A stretch of DNA of 6,173 bases from Pirellulaceae bacterium (GCA_020846515.1 JADLDX010000486.1:1-6173); one strand, 5' to 3'. Positions 1-6,087 are shown, numbered from the stretch's first letter. Notes: generated by a model not told the origin, from the letters alone. Translations and numbers: made by a program.

Positions 1-2358
1 ATGTCGGAACCGGTTAGGCAGATGTTTTCTACGGCCCCCAAGAATACAACCCCGTGGTTACAACAGGCCTGGAAGGGCTTGCACGGAATATCATTGGTAG
101 CCGTAGGCGATGAGGCTCAAGCGATGGAGTTGCTCTCCAGCGGCGCTAGCATCGAAAATCGCAGCGACTACTTCATGACTTCGATTTGCTTAATGGCTTT
201 GGCGGCGATTGAGTCAGGGCAAGGCAAAGAGGCTAGCGCGCTGAACCGTTTGGGAGACGCTTCCTTGCGGGCGGCCCAGTTGGAACAGGCCGATTTGTTG
301 GCCGAAAGTCTGGCGATGATCGGCCAGTTAGCCTGTGCGGCCAGGCGCACCGATCTGTTGCCCGTCCTGCAGGCGGCTACCGTTTGGAGTCAAAAATACG
401 CCATTTTGCCGTTCATGCAAGGCAGCGCGGCAGTCTGCGAGTTGTCCGTGTTGTCGGGCAACATTCCTGTGCATGAAGCGGCTGCCAAGCAGATGTTGAA
501 TCTTTTGCGAGGCCAAGATCGAGGGCAGGACGTAACGTTGCCGCGGGCCCAAGCTCAATTGGGCTATGCCATGGCCCGCGCCGCCGCCGCACAAAATCGA
601 TTGCCCTTGGCCGAAGGGCAACTCGAGACGTCGATGAGCATGCTGCGCGGTAGTCCGTTGACCGGAGCCGCCACGCCGCGCGTCTTTCAAACCCAATTGA
701 CTTTGGAATTGCTGCTGCAAAACAAGATTGCGGAAGCGGATGCCGAACGTCTCTTTGAGACCCTGTTGCAAGAGCCCTCAAGCGATCAATGGCGACGTTG
801 GCCATTGGAATGCATGGTGAGCATATCGAGCGGACATTTGCCCGCCTACGAAAAGTTCGTCGAGTTGGCTGTCAAACGACAAGCCACGTCCGAGACAGTA
901 ACTCGGATGAGTCAGCAGCAGATGGAACGCTACCATGAAGTGTTACCACTAGGTGGTCGATTGCTGGCGGCCAGGCAATTGATGCATAGCGACAAGCAGA
1001 CCTGGCCGGCTGAAACCGTAGCCACTTTGGAACCACTTCTGAAACTGTTCCCAGCCATTCGCTCCATGCCGTTGGGGATGCGTGAGACTCTCGAGTTCCT
1101 CGCGCGCGAACCGATGGTGATCGAAGATCGCGAGATCAGCGCCGAATCCAAGAAGAACTTTGGTGAATTGGCCAAGCAGTCAGAAGCCGAAGAGAATGCG
1201 CTGATGATGTTGGCATTACAACGTATCGCGTTGCCCAGACATCAACCCGCACCGGTTGGGCTGGACGATGTTCAGCAAAGACTGCGCTCAAGCGACGTAT
1301 TGATCAGCTTTGTGCATTCGCCAACCAATGTATATGGAGCAGCTATTTCTAAGACGGCTCACCACGTGTGGGTCGTACCTGAAAGTCCAGTCCTAGATGC
1401 GAAGATCGCACTCTTGCTGACGCAGATCGGCCTGCGTGGTGCGCCCAATTTGGATGTGGGCATGAAGGCTCCCTGGCGCACAACTGCTTCAGAACTGTCC
1501 AAGCTTTTGCTGCCCGAGCAGGCGAGGCAAATGGTCGCTGCAGGAGAGCGCACGATTATCGTGCCCAGTGGTAACCTCTGGTACTTACCCTTTGATCTCT
1601 TACCGCTGGATGCAGACGGCCGAGTGCCCCTGCTGGCGCGTCATCCGACTTGTTATTTGCCCACACTCAGTCATGTCCGGTTGTTGGGATCCGCGGCCCC
1701 GACGGTGCGCAACACGATTGGGATCTACAACTCGTTTTTTGCCAACGAACGCGTGGCCAACCAAACTCTGTGTGGACAAATAGGGCAGGGTCTGCCACAG
1801 TCGCTGCGTTTGGATTCGCAGCAAAAATCGGGTTTATCAACGCCCAGTTGGTTGCGATTGCGCGGTGATCAAATCTGGGTCGCCAGCGAATTGCCGATGG
1901 TCAAGACACCGTGGGAATTGCGAGTGCTGCCGCTGGAGCCCAGTCAAGAAAATGCATTGGCCAATTGGATGCAAAGTCCACTGCGTGGGCCGTCACGACT
2001 GTTTTTGCCTGGTCTTCAGACTGGGGCCAGCATAGTGGAAATGAAAGGCGGTAACGAACTCTTCATACCAGCCTGCACCTTCATGGTATCAGGCGTGCGA
2101 TCGACTTGGATGTCGCGTTGGAAAGTCGGCGGCCGCAGCACACACACGGCGCTTGGTCGCTTGCTTGATGAAATGCAGTATGAGTCACCCTCCTCTGCCT
2201 GGCAGCGTTCAGCCATTGCTCTGTGGGCCGAAAAGATACCCACGGCCGAAGAGCCGGTTTTGCCGAGTGCGAAGAGTTTGCCGTCAACGATCGATGGATC
2301 GCACCCACTCTTGTGGAGCGGCTATATGGTACTGGGTGACCATCTTGCACCTGAGTAG
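1..2358 (+). CDS. Helical-repeat protein with a degenerate C-terminal CHAT (caspase-like) domain; 5' end possibly cut off
   Basis: The reading frame is open from the first base to a TAG at 2356-2358 (785 codons). Residues about 10-330 are Ala/Leu/Gln-rich amphipathic helices resembling TPR-type repeats, a usual partner of CHAT domains. Residues about 415-782 look like a CHAT fold: 'LRSSDVLISFVHS' near 428, a conserved strand-turn 'RTIIVPSGNLWYLPFDLLP' (517-535), 'SGVRSTWMSRWKV' (697-709) matching the usual 'aGarsvvaslWpv', and a closing 'HPLLWSGYMVLGD' (768-780). The catalytic positions look lost. The 'LSACETG' motif is represented by LPGLQTG (669-675), putting Leu672 where the Cys should be. 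The His segment appears as 'IWVASELPM' (625-633) with no His. The family role is peptidase or signalling; this copy is probably a non-catalytic scaffold or sensor. No signal peptide is visible, and the ATG at base 1 coincides with the window edge, so the true start may be upstream. The fold is fairly sure; function is unknown. Confidence 0.78.
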   Translation: MSEPVRQMFSTAPKNTTPWLQQAWKGLHGISLVAVGDEAQAMELLSSGASIENRSDYFMTSICLMALAAIESGQGKEASALNRLGDASLRAAQLEQADLLAESLAMIGQLACAARRTDLLPVLQAATVWSQKYAILPFMQGSAAVCELSVLSGNIPVHEAAAKQMLNLLRGQDRGQDVTLPRAQAQLGYAMARAAAAQNRLPLAEGQLETSMSMLRGSPLTGAATPRVFQTQLTLELLLQNKIAEADAERLFETLLQEPSSDQWRRWPLECMVSISSGHLPAYEKFVELAVKRQATSETVTRMSQQQMERYHEVLPLGGRLLAARQLMHSDKQTWPAETVATLEPLLKLFPAIRSMPLGMRETLEFLAREPMVIEDREISAESKKNFGELAKQSEAEENALMMLALQRIALPRHQPAPVGLDDVQQRLRSSDVLISFVHSPTNVYGAAISKTAHHVWVVPESPVLDAKIALLLTQIGLRGAPNLDVGMKAPWRTTASELSKLLLPEQARQMVAAGERTIIVPSGNLWYLPFDLLPLDADGRVPLLARHPTCYLPTLSHVRLLGSAAPTVRNTIGIYNSFFANERVANQTLCGQIGQGLPQSLRLDSQQKSGLSTPSWLRLRGDQIWVASELPMVKTPWELRVLPLEPSQENALANWMQSPLRGPSRLFLPGLQTGASIVEMKGGNELFIPACTFMVSGVRSTWMSRWKVGGRSTHTALGRLLDEMQYESPSSAWQRSAIALWAEKIPTAEEPVLPSAKSLPSTIDGSHPLLWSGYMVLGDHLAPE

Positions 2359-2379
2359 ACGACGAGAATTCTTTAGTCC

Positions 2380-2408
2380 TTGAAAACTCTGGCTTTCCGC
2401 CCTAAGAT
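2380..2408 (+). promoter_or_regulatory. Candidate sigma70-type promoter for the HMA lipoprotein gene
   Basis: A -35 box TTGAAA (2380-2385, 5 of 6 consensus bases) is followed by exactly 17 bp and a -10-like box TAAGAT (2403-2408, 4 of 6). It lies just after the stop codon of the upstream CHAT gene. Transcription would begin near 2415, giving a leader of about 120 nt before the ATG at 2536. This was judged by eye only. Confidence 0.5.
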
Positions 2409-2429
2409 AGGGGTCAGAAGCAACAATGG

Positions 2430-2480
2430 GGTCGAGTCTGAATTGGTTCGACCACCTTGGCACAGATGACCGTGCCATGG
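2430..2480 (+). promoter_or_regulatory. Two tandem hairpins in the 5' leader of the lipoprotein gene
   Basis: The first hairpin has stem GGTCGA (2430-2435) pairing with TCGACC (2448-2453) around a 12-nt loop. The second has TGGCAC (2458-2463) pairing with GTGCCA (2472-2477) around an 8-nt loop, and is extended by CC/GG (2455-2456 with 2479-2480) across one T-T mismatch. No U-run follows directly, so neither is a standard intrinsic terminator. They sit between the candidate promoter and the ribosome binding site and could stabilise or regulate the leader. No known riboswitch class is recognised. Confidence 0.35.
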
Positions 2481-2518
2481 CCACCATTTTCCCGCCTTTG
2501 AGATTCAGTCGCACATAC

Positions 2519-2525
2519 AGGGGAG
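2519..2525 (+). promoter_or_regulatory. Ribosome binding site of the HMA lipoprotein gene
   Basis: AGGGGAG lies 10 nt upstream of the ATG at 2536. It is a purine-rich Shine-Dalgarno-like site at a slightly long but workable spacing. It supports 2536 as the start, which also gives a complete lipoprotein signal peptide. Confidence 0.5.
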
Positions 2526-2535
2526 ATACCTAGCG

Positions 2536-3048
2536 ATGCGTAGGTTTGCGATCGGAACGATGTTGATTTTGGGCCTGGCTGTTGGTTGTGAAAAGCCGAT
2601 CGATGGTATTCCCGGCCCGTCTGGCAGCGGTGTGAGTGACCTGTCGGTCGAAGTTCCTGCTGCCGCTGATGCCAAGCCAGCTGAGCCGGCTGCTGAAAAG
2701 CCAGCCGATGCGCCTGCCGCGCCTGCTGCTGAAGGTGAAAAGCCAGCCGATGCGCCTGCCGAAACGCCAAAGCAGTCCAGTGTCGAGACGTTCAAAGGCA
2801 CAAAGTTTGTTTCCAACACCAGTTTGAAAGTCCCAACCATGTCTTGCCCACATGGTTGCTGGCCAACTGTGGAAAAGACTTTGGCTGCTCAACCGGGTGT
2901 GGAAGAAGTCGCCCTAGCCAAACAAGCGGGTGAAGATGCGATTGATAATCCAGTCGTCTACATCAAGCTCAATGGCAAGTTCGACGCACAAGCAGCTGTA
3001 GCTGCGTTGGCCAAAGCCGGCTTCGAAAAAGCCGAAGTAGCCAACTGA
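2536..3048 (+). CDS. Lipoprotein with Ala/Pro/Lys/Glu linker and HMA-like metal-binding domain
   Basis: The product is 170 aa. Residues 1-18 form a lipoprotein signal peptide: MRRF, a hydrophobic core, then lipobox-like AVGC with Cys18 as the predicted lipidated residue (Ala rather than Leu at -3). Residues about 40-85 are a low-complexity, probably unstructured linker containing two copies of EKPADAPA. Residues about 90-170 resemble a heavy-metal-associated (HMA, ferredoxin-like) domain: 'KVPTMSCPHGCWPTVEKTL', then 'QPGVEEV', and a final 'AKAGFEKAEV' helix-strand. HMA domains normally bind Cu(I) or similar metals through MxCxxC. Here the motif is Cys104-Pro-His-Gly-Cys108, that is CX3C with a His inside. 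The protein probably sits tethered to a membrane on the periplasmic side and binds or chaperones a soft metal; the metal is not known. A promoter and SD precede it and a strong terminator follows, so it is probably monocistronic. Confidence 0.85.
   Translation: MRRFAIGTMLILGLAVGCEKPIDGIPGPSGSGVSDLSVEVPAAADAKPAEPAAEKPADAPAAPAAEGEKPADAPAETPKQSSVETFKGTKFVSNTSLKVPTMSCPHGCWPTVEKTLAAQPGVEEVALAKQAGEDAIDNPVVYIKLNGKFDAQAAVAALAKAGFEKAEVAN
2694..2761 (+). repeat. 26-bp perfect direct repeat within the lipoprotein linker
   Basis: The same 26 bp occurs at 2694-2719 and 2736-2761, a period of 42 bp (14 codons), so the reading frame is kept. It starts TGAAAAGCCAGCC and ends GCGCCTGCCG, encoding EKPADAPA in each copy. 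It looks like a recent in-frame duplication of linker sequence and a site of possible length variation by slippage. Confidence 0.85.
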
Positions 3049-3102
3049 GCCCAGCGAGCGTAATCCTATAGCGGCCGTCCATACGCTGGTCGTTCTAAAC
3101 TT

Positions 3103-3130
3103 AGGGTCGGTTTCTAACCGACCCTTTTCT
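3103..3130 (+). terminator. Strong rho-independent terminator after the HMA lipoprotein gene
   Basis: A 9-bp perfect stem, GGGTCGGTT (3104-3112) with AACCGACCC (3116-3124), closes a 3-nt loop TCT. One more A-T pair (3103/3125) extends it, and TTTTCT (3125-3130) follows at once. It lies 55 bp after the TGA of the lipoprotein gene and separates it from the thioredoxin-like gene. The T-run is on the + strand side only, so it should act on rightward transcripts. Confidence 0.9.
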
Positions 3131-3180
3131 GTTGATTTGGTCTCGCGATTTCTTTGGCCATCCAATCCCACGCGGCTGCC

Positions 3181-4350
3181 ATGAAACTTTCAAGCTTGTC
3201 CGGGTTGATGTTTCTTTGTCTATTCACGGCCTGTAGTCGGTTGTCAGCCGATGAACTACTGACCGTCGGCTCCCCAGCGCCTGAACTGAACATCGCGCAT
3301 TGGTTCAAACAGGCGGATGGTAAAGCCAGGCCAGTGACGAAGTTTCAACCAGGCAAAATCTACGTTGTAGAATTCTGGGCCACTTGGTGTGGTCCGTGCT
3401 TGCAGGGCATGCCGCACCTGGCAGAGCTTCAACGTGAATATGCCGAGAAAGGCGTGCAAATCATTGGCGTCAGTAGTGAAGAACTTGAGGTCGTCCAGGA
3501 GTTCTTAGCGCGTGAAGCACCACAACGTGTACCAGTCAAAGATAAAGACGAAGCTGGTGGCAAAAGTAACAAAGATGAAAAAGGTAAAGCCAATACGGCC
3601 AAGCCACAAACATTCGGCGAAGTGACGAGTGCCTATTCTTTGACATGTGATACCGACGAATCGACTGAAAAAGCGTACATGCAAGCGGCCTTTCAATCTA
3701 CGATCCCCACTGCGTTCATCGGTGGCAAAGAGGGCAGAATCGAATGGATTGGACATCCGGGTGCGATGGACGATGTCCTGCGCGCGGTGGTCAGTGGCAC
3801 TTGGGATCGGGCCGAATTCGGTAAGCAGTTTCTTGCCGGCCAACAGGCCGAGATTGCCAAGACCGAGCTCAATGGCGCGCTTCAACGACGCGACTTTGCG
3901 AAAGCAGTCGAACTAATCGACAAACGCTTATCGGTGACCGATCAAGAGCAAGAGCAGTTGGAATTGCGTTTGACCAAAATTCAAATCTCTCTAGCCCAAA
4001 ACAATTTGCCCGAAGCGACCAGCCGACTTCAGGAGTGTTTCAGCTTTTCCAAGGGACGCGTCGACATGGTCGACTTGATTTGCTGGCACATCTACGAACA
4101 ATCTGAACAACGTAAGACCGATCTGACTCCGCTGGTTAAAGTCGCATTCGCAGAAGGCGAAAAGACGCTCAGCCTTGCTAAAGGCGAGGCGCTGGCCAGC
4201 CTCTTGGATACAGTTGGCCATTTGGCCTATAAGCTCGGTAACAAGGCGAAAGCCATTCAATTGGTTACCCAGGCTACCGAGCTGGCAGTTGGTGAAAACA
4301 AAGAGTTCTCGAAACAGTTTTTACAGCAGCTGAAAGCTGCTGGGAATTAA
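3181..4350 (+). CDS. Exported thioredoxin-fold (TlpA/redoxin-like) protein with helical C-terminal domain
   Basis: Starting at ATG 3181 the product is 389 aa. An in-frame TTG at 3154 would add nine residues before the signal peptide and has no SD, so 3181 is preferred, although 3181 also lacks a clear SD. Residues 1-23 are an export signal. Cleavage could be at a weak lipobox (FTAC, Cys18) or by signal peptidase I after Ala23. Residues about 25-205 are a thioredoxin fold of the AhpC-TSA/redoxin/TlpA type: 'EFWATWCGPC' with redox Cys70 and Cys73, 'GVQIIGVSSE', and cis-Pro176 in 'STIPTAFIGGKEG'. A Lys/Asp/Glu/Gly-rich insertion at about 119-143 interrupts the fold. Residues about 215-389 are amphipathic helices, probably TPR-like, for partner binding. 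The likely role is thiol-disulfide exchange outside the cytoplasm; the partner is unknown. No clear promoter was found between the upstream terminator and the start. Confidence 0.88.
   Translation: MKLSSLSGLMFLCLFTACSRLSADELLTVGSPAPELNIAHWFKQADGKARPVTKFQPGKIYVVEFWATWCGPCLQGMPHLAELQREYAEKGVQIIGVSSEELEVVQEFLAREAPQRVPVKDKDEAGGKSNKDEKGKANTAKPQTFGEVTSAYSLTCDTDESTEKAYMQAAFQSTIPTAFIGGKEGRIEWIGHPGAMDDVLRAVVSGTWDRAEFGKQFLAGQQAEIAKTELNGALQRRDFAKAVELIDKRLSVTDQEQEQLELRLTKIQISLAQNNLPEATSRLQECFSFSKGRVDMVDLICWHIYEQSEQRKTDLTPLVKVAFAEGEKTLSLAKGEALASLLDTVGHLAYKLGNKAKAIQLVTQATELAVGENKEFSKQFLQQLKAAGN
4324..4342. other. Perfect hairpin at the junction of two convergent genes
   Basis: CAGCAGCT (4324-4331), loop GAA, AGCTGCTG (4335-4342): an 8-bp perfect stem inside the last codons of the thioredoxin-like gene. 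It also lies 18 bp beyond the stop of the convergent DUF1080 gene on the other strand. No T-run follows on either strand, so it is not a classical intrinsic terminator. It could still protect 3' ends or pause RNA polymerase for both transcripts. Confidence 0.4.
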
Positions 4351-4359
4351 ACAGGCTCG

Positions 4360-5118
4360 TTAGGGCAACACGCGAATTCGCACGTCACGAAACTCGACTG
4401 GGGCACCTTCGGACTCCAGGCATAAGTGCCCGGTTGCCGGCTGGCATTGACTGCCGCCAGCAACTTCTTCGCCGTTGACCCATAGACGCACCTCGCCATT
4501 GATGGCGCGCACGTAGTAGTGGTTCCACTGCGGTGTTTCGAGGCTCAACTGTTTGCGTGGAAAGCTGCGACTGCCTTTGGGCGATACTGGTTCAAAGGGC
4601 TTCATGCTGCTTTTGCCAACGGGAAACACGTCGCCATGCGTGGTGAACCAGTCCCCTTTCTTGCCCGTGTTCTTTTCATATTTGGCTGCAAAGCCATGGT
4701 CTAGCACTTGGATCTCGATGCCGACCGATGGTAACTTACCCGGTTTAAGATCCTGCATGCCTTCAGGACTCGCCCAGATGAAGATGCCGGAGTTACCGCC
4801 GCTGGAAAGGTGACGCCACTGTGCTACCAATTCGAAATTGGTGTACTGTTCGCGTGACCGAGTCACCCCGACTGGCTTGCCAGTGCATTTGGCCAACGTG
4901 CCTTCCCAAGTCCACGTGTTCTCGTCCAGATTCACGCGTTCAAAATCTTTTTCTGTCAGAGCCAACCAACCGGGGCCTTGGCCATCGATAAACGCTTTGG
5001 TGACCACTTTCTCTTTGGATGGTGACTCCTGAGCCAGGCCGGACTCAAGTAGACTAACTGTCAGGCCGAGCAGTGTTGCCAAAGCCAGTGACGAACAAAA
5101 CCGAGACTGCTGGAACAT
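4360..5118 (-). CDS. Exported DUF1080 family protein (3-keto-disaccharide hydrolase domain)
   Basis: The product is 252 aa from the ATG at 5118. The frame also has an ATG at 5154, but the 5118 start has a good SD (AGAGAGG) 7 nt upstream and gives a cleaner signal peptide: MFQQSR, a Leu/Ala-rich core, and probable cleavage after Ala29 (SGLA/QES). Residues about 45-252 are one complete DUF1080 domain, a LamG/concanavalin-like beta-sandwich: 'GGNSGIFIW' (107-115), 'GIEIQVLDHG' (133-142), 'HGDVFPVGK', 'WNHYYVRAINGEVRLWVNGEEV', and the closing 'LESEGAPVEFRDVRIR'. This family is greatly expanded in planctomycetes, and some members hydrolyse 3-keto-glycosides during sugar breakdown. The substrate of this one cannot be told from the sequence. 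It is convergent with the thioredoxin-like gene (9-bp gap) and divergent from the phosphatase/cytochrome gene, so it is probably its own transcription unit. Confidence 0.93.
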   Translation of the reverse strand: MFQQSRFCSSLALATLLGLTVSLLESGLAQESPSKEKVVTKAFIDGQGPGWLALTEKDFERVNLDENTWTWEGTLAKCTGKPVGVTRSREQYTNFELVAQWRHLSSGGNSGIFIWASPEGMQDLKPGKLPSVGIEIQVLDHGFAAKYEKNTGKKGDWFTTHGDVFPVGKSSMKPFEPVSPKGSRSFPRKQLSLETPQWNHYYVRAINGEVRLWVNGEEVAGGSQCQPATGHLCLESEGAPVEFRDVRIRVLP

Positions 5119-5125
5119 AGTTGAT

Positions 5126-5132
5126 CCTCTCT
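5126..5132 (-). promoter_or_regulatory. Shine-Dalgarno site deciding the DUF1080 start
   Basis: On the minus strand AGAGAGG lies 7 nt before the ATG at 5118. This selects 5118 over the in-frame ATG at 5154, which would place 12 polar residues before the signal peptide. Confidence 0.7.
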
Positions 5133-5165
5133 GGGAGTTGGATGAGCGCATCACCGCCTCAATGA

Positions 5166-6071
5166 ATGTCTACGACTATGCATAAGATAACCATGTTTGC
5201 ATTGACTTTGTTCATCCATTGGGAACTTTGCACCGACTTGGTTGCGCAGCTAGATTCCTTTCCCACGCCGGTCCCTACGCACTCTGTGCACAATGTCCTG
5301 CAGCTATCGTCGCGCATCTACAGCGGTAGTGAACCGGACAGCGAAGCCGCATTTATTGAGCTGTCGAAACTGGGCATTGGCACGATTGTGAGTGTCGATG
5401 GCATTGCGCCGCGGCTGGATTGGGCTAAGAAGTACTCGATGCGTTATGTCCATGTCCCTATCGGTTACGATGGTATTGAACTATCGGCGCAACAGTCACT
5501 GACCCGCGTGGCGCGAGATGTTCAGGGCAAAATCTACATTCACTGTCACCATGGAAAACATCGTGGACCAGCGGCTGCGGCTATTGTCTGCCGAGCCGAT
5601 GATGGTCGGTCGGCCGCCGCGGCTCGAATCCTAATGGAGAAAGCAGGCACTGGTTCTGAGTATGTCGGGCTGTGGCGCGATGTTGAAGCTTACATAAATC
5701 CAGCGGCCGCAGTGAAACTGCCTGACCTGGTCGAAAAGGCAGAGGTTGAATCGCTGGCCGCAGCGATGGCTCGCCTGGATCGCTCAGTAGATCGGCTAAA
5801 GATGCTCAGTCGATCGAAGTGGCAGCCGCTGGCCGATCATCCCGATCTGGTAGCAACGCAAGAAGCTTTGCAACTGCAGGAGTCATTTGCCGAATCGGCT
5901 CGCGTGACTGTGCCGTCGAAATCGGACCTGCGCGCTGGTTTGCAAGCCAATGCCGATCTGGCTCGACAACTACTGGAAGCACTCAAGCAGAAAGACCACA
6001 CGTCGGCCGATAAACTGCTCGTGCAAATCGGCAGCAAGTGCGTAGCCTGTCATCAACAACATCGTAACTAG
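5166..6071 (+). CDS. Predicted exported CX5R phosphatase-like domain fused to a cytochrome c'-like domain
   Basis: The product is 301 aa. A stop codon (5163-5165) lies directly upstream in frame, so the start is 5166 or Met5 (5178); neither has an SD. Residues 5-27 look like a modest signal peptide (core TMFALTLFI, possible cleavage near Ala27). Residues about 38-170 resemble the dual-specificity/PTP phosphatase fold: 'SRIYSGSEP', 'GIGTIVSVDG', 'YVHVPIGYDG' with Asp102 a candidate general acid, and 'YIHCHHGKHRGP', giving the P-loop Cys127-X5-Arg133. The Ser/Thr that usually follows the Arg is Gly134. Residues about 178-301 are helical and end in Cys292-Val-Ala-Cys295-His296-Gln-Gln-His-Arg300, the CXXCHxx(aromatic)R arrangement typical of the last helix of cytochrome c', with a family-typical domain length of about 124 aa. 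Covalent heme attachment needs export, which fits the signal peptide. The biological role is unknown; possibly a heme- or gas-modulated phosphatase. Domain calls are fairly confident, the functional coupling is inference. Confidence 0.87.
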   Translation: MSTTMHKITMFALTLFIHWELCTDLVAQLDSFPTPVPTHSVHNVLQLSSRIYSGSEPDSEAAFIELSKLGIGTIVSVDGIAPRLDWAKKYSMRYVHVPIGYDGIELSAQQSLTRVARDVQGKIYIHCHHGKHRGPAAAAIVCRADDGRSAAAARILMEKAGTGSEYVGLWRDVEAYINPAAAVKLPDLVEKAEVESLAAAMARLDRSVDRLKMLSRSKWQPLADHPDLVATQEALQLQESFAESARVTVPSKSDLRAGLQANADLARQLLEALKQKDHTSADKLLVQIGSKCVACHQQHRN

Positions 6072-6087
6072 TGATTTGACCATCAAA

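Noticed and set aside
328..771. 147-codon open frame on the minus strand
   Set aside because: It lies wholly inside the CHAT gene. It has no recognisable domain, and its composition is the kind expected from the antisense of a GC-biased coding region.
2074..2076. Cys692 (IPACT) as the CHAT catalytic cysteine
   Set aside because: It lies too close to the SGVRS strand. The LPGLQTG segment about 25 residues earlier fits the LSACETG position better and has no Cys.
2694..2761. Repeat considered as CRISPR or mobile element trace
   Set aside because: There are only two copies. They are in frame, encode the same peptide, and lie inside a linker, so protein-level duplication explains them.
2414..2892. 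Three overlapping minus-strand open frames opposite the lipoprotein gene, with repetitive Ala/Gly/Ser or His/Gln-rich text
   Set aside because: The repetition is the mirror of the EKPADAPA repeats on the + strand. The + strand frame has the promoter, SD, signal peptide, domain and terminator.
3132..3160. TTGATT at 3132 as a promoter for the thioredoxin-like gene
   Set aside because: At 17-bp spacing the -10 position reads TGGCCA, far from consensus.
3154..3180. TTG start adding nine residues to the thioredoxin-like protein
   Set aside because: No SD precedes it and it pushes the signal peptide inward. ATG 3181 gives a standard signal peptide from its first residues.
4059..4073. GTCGAC-ATG-GTCGAC palindromic pair
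   Set aside because: It lies within a coding region, encodes an ordinary VDMVD, and sits at no regulatory position. Probably chance.
5119..5154. Upstream ATG of the DUF1080 gene at 5154
   Set aside because: It has no SD and would leave only 11 bp to the divergent gene. ATG 5118 has AGAGAGG at 7 nt.
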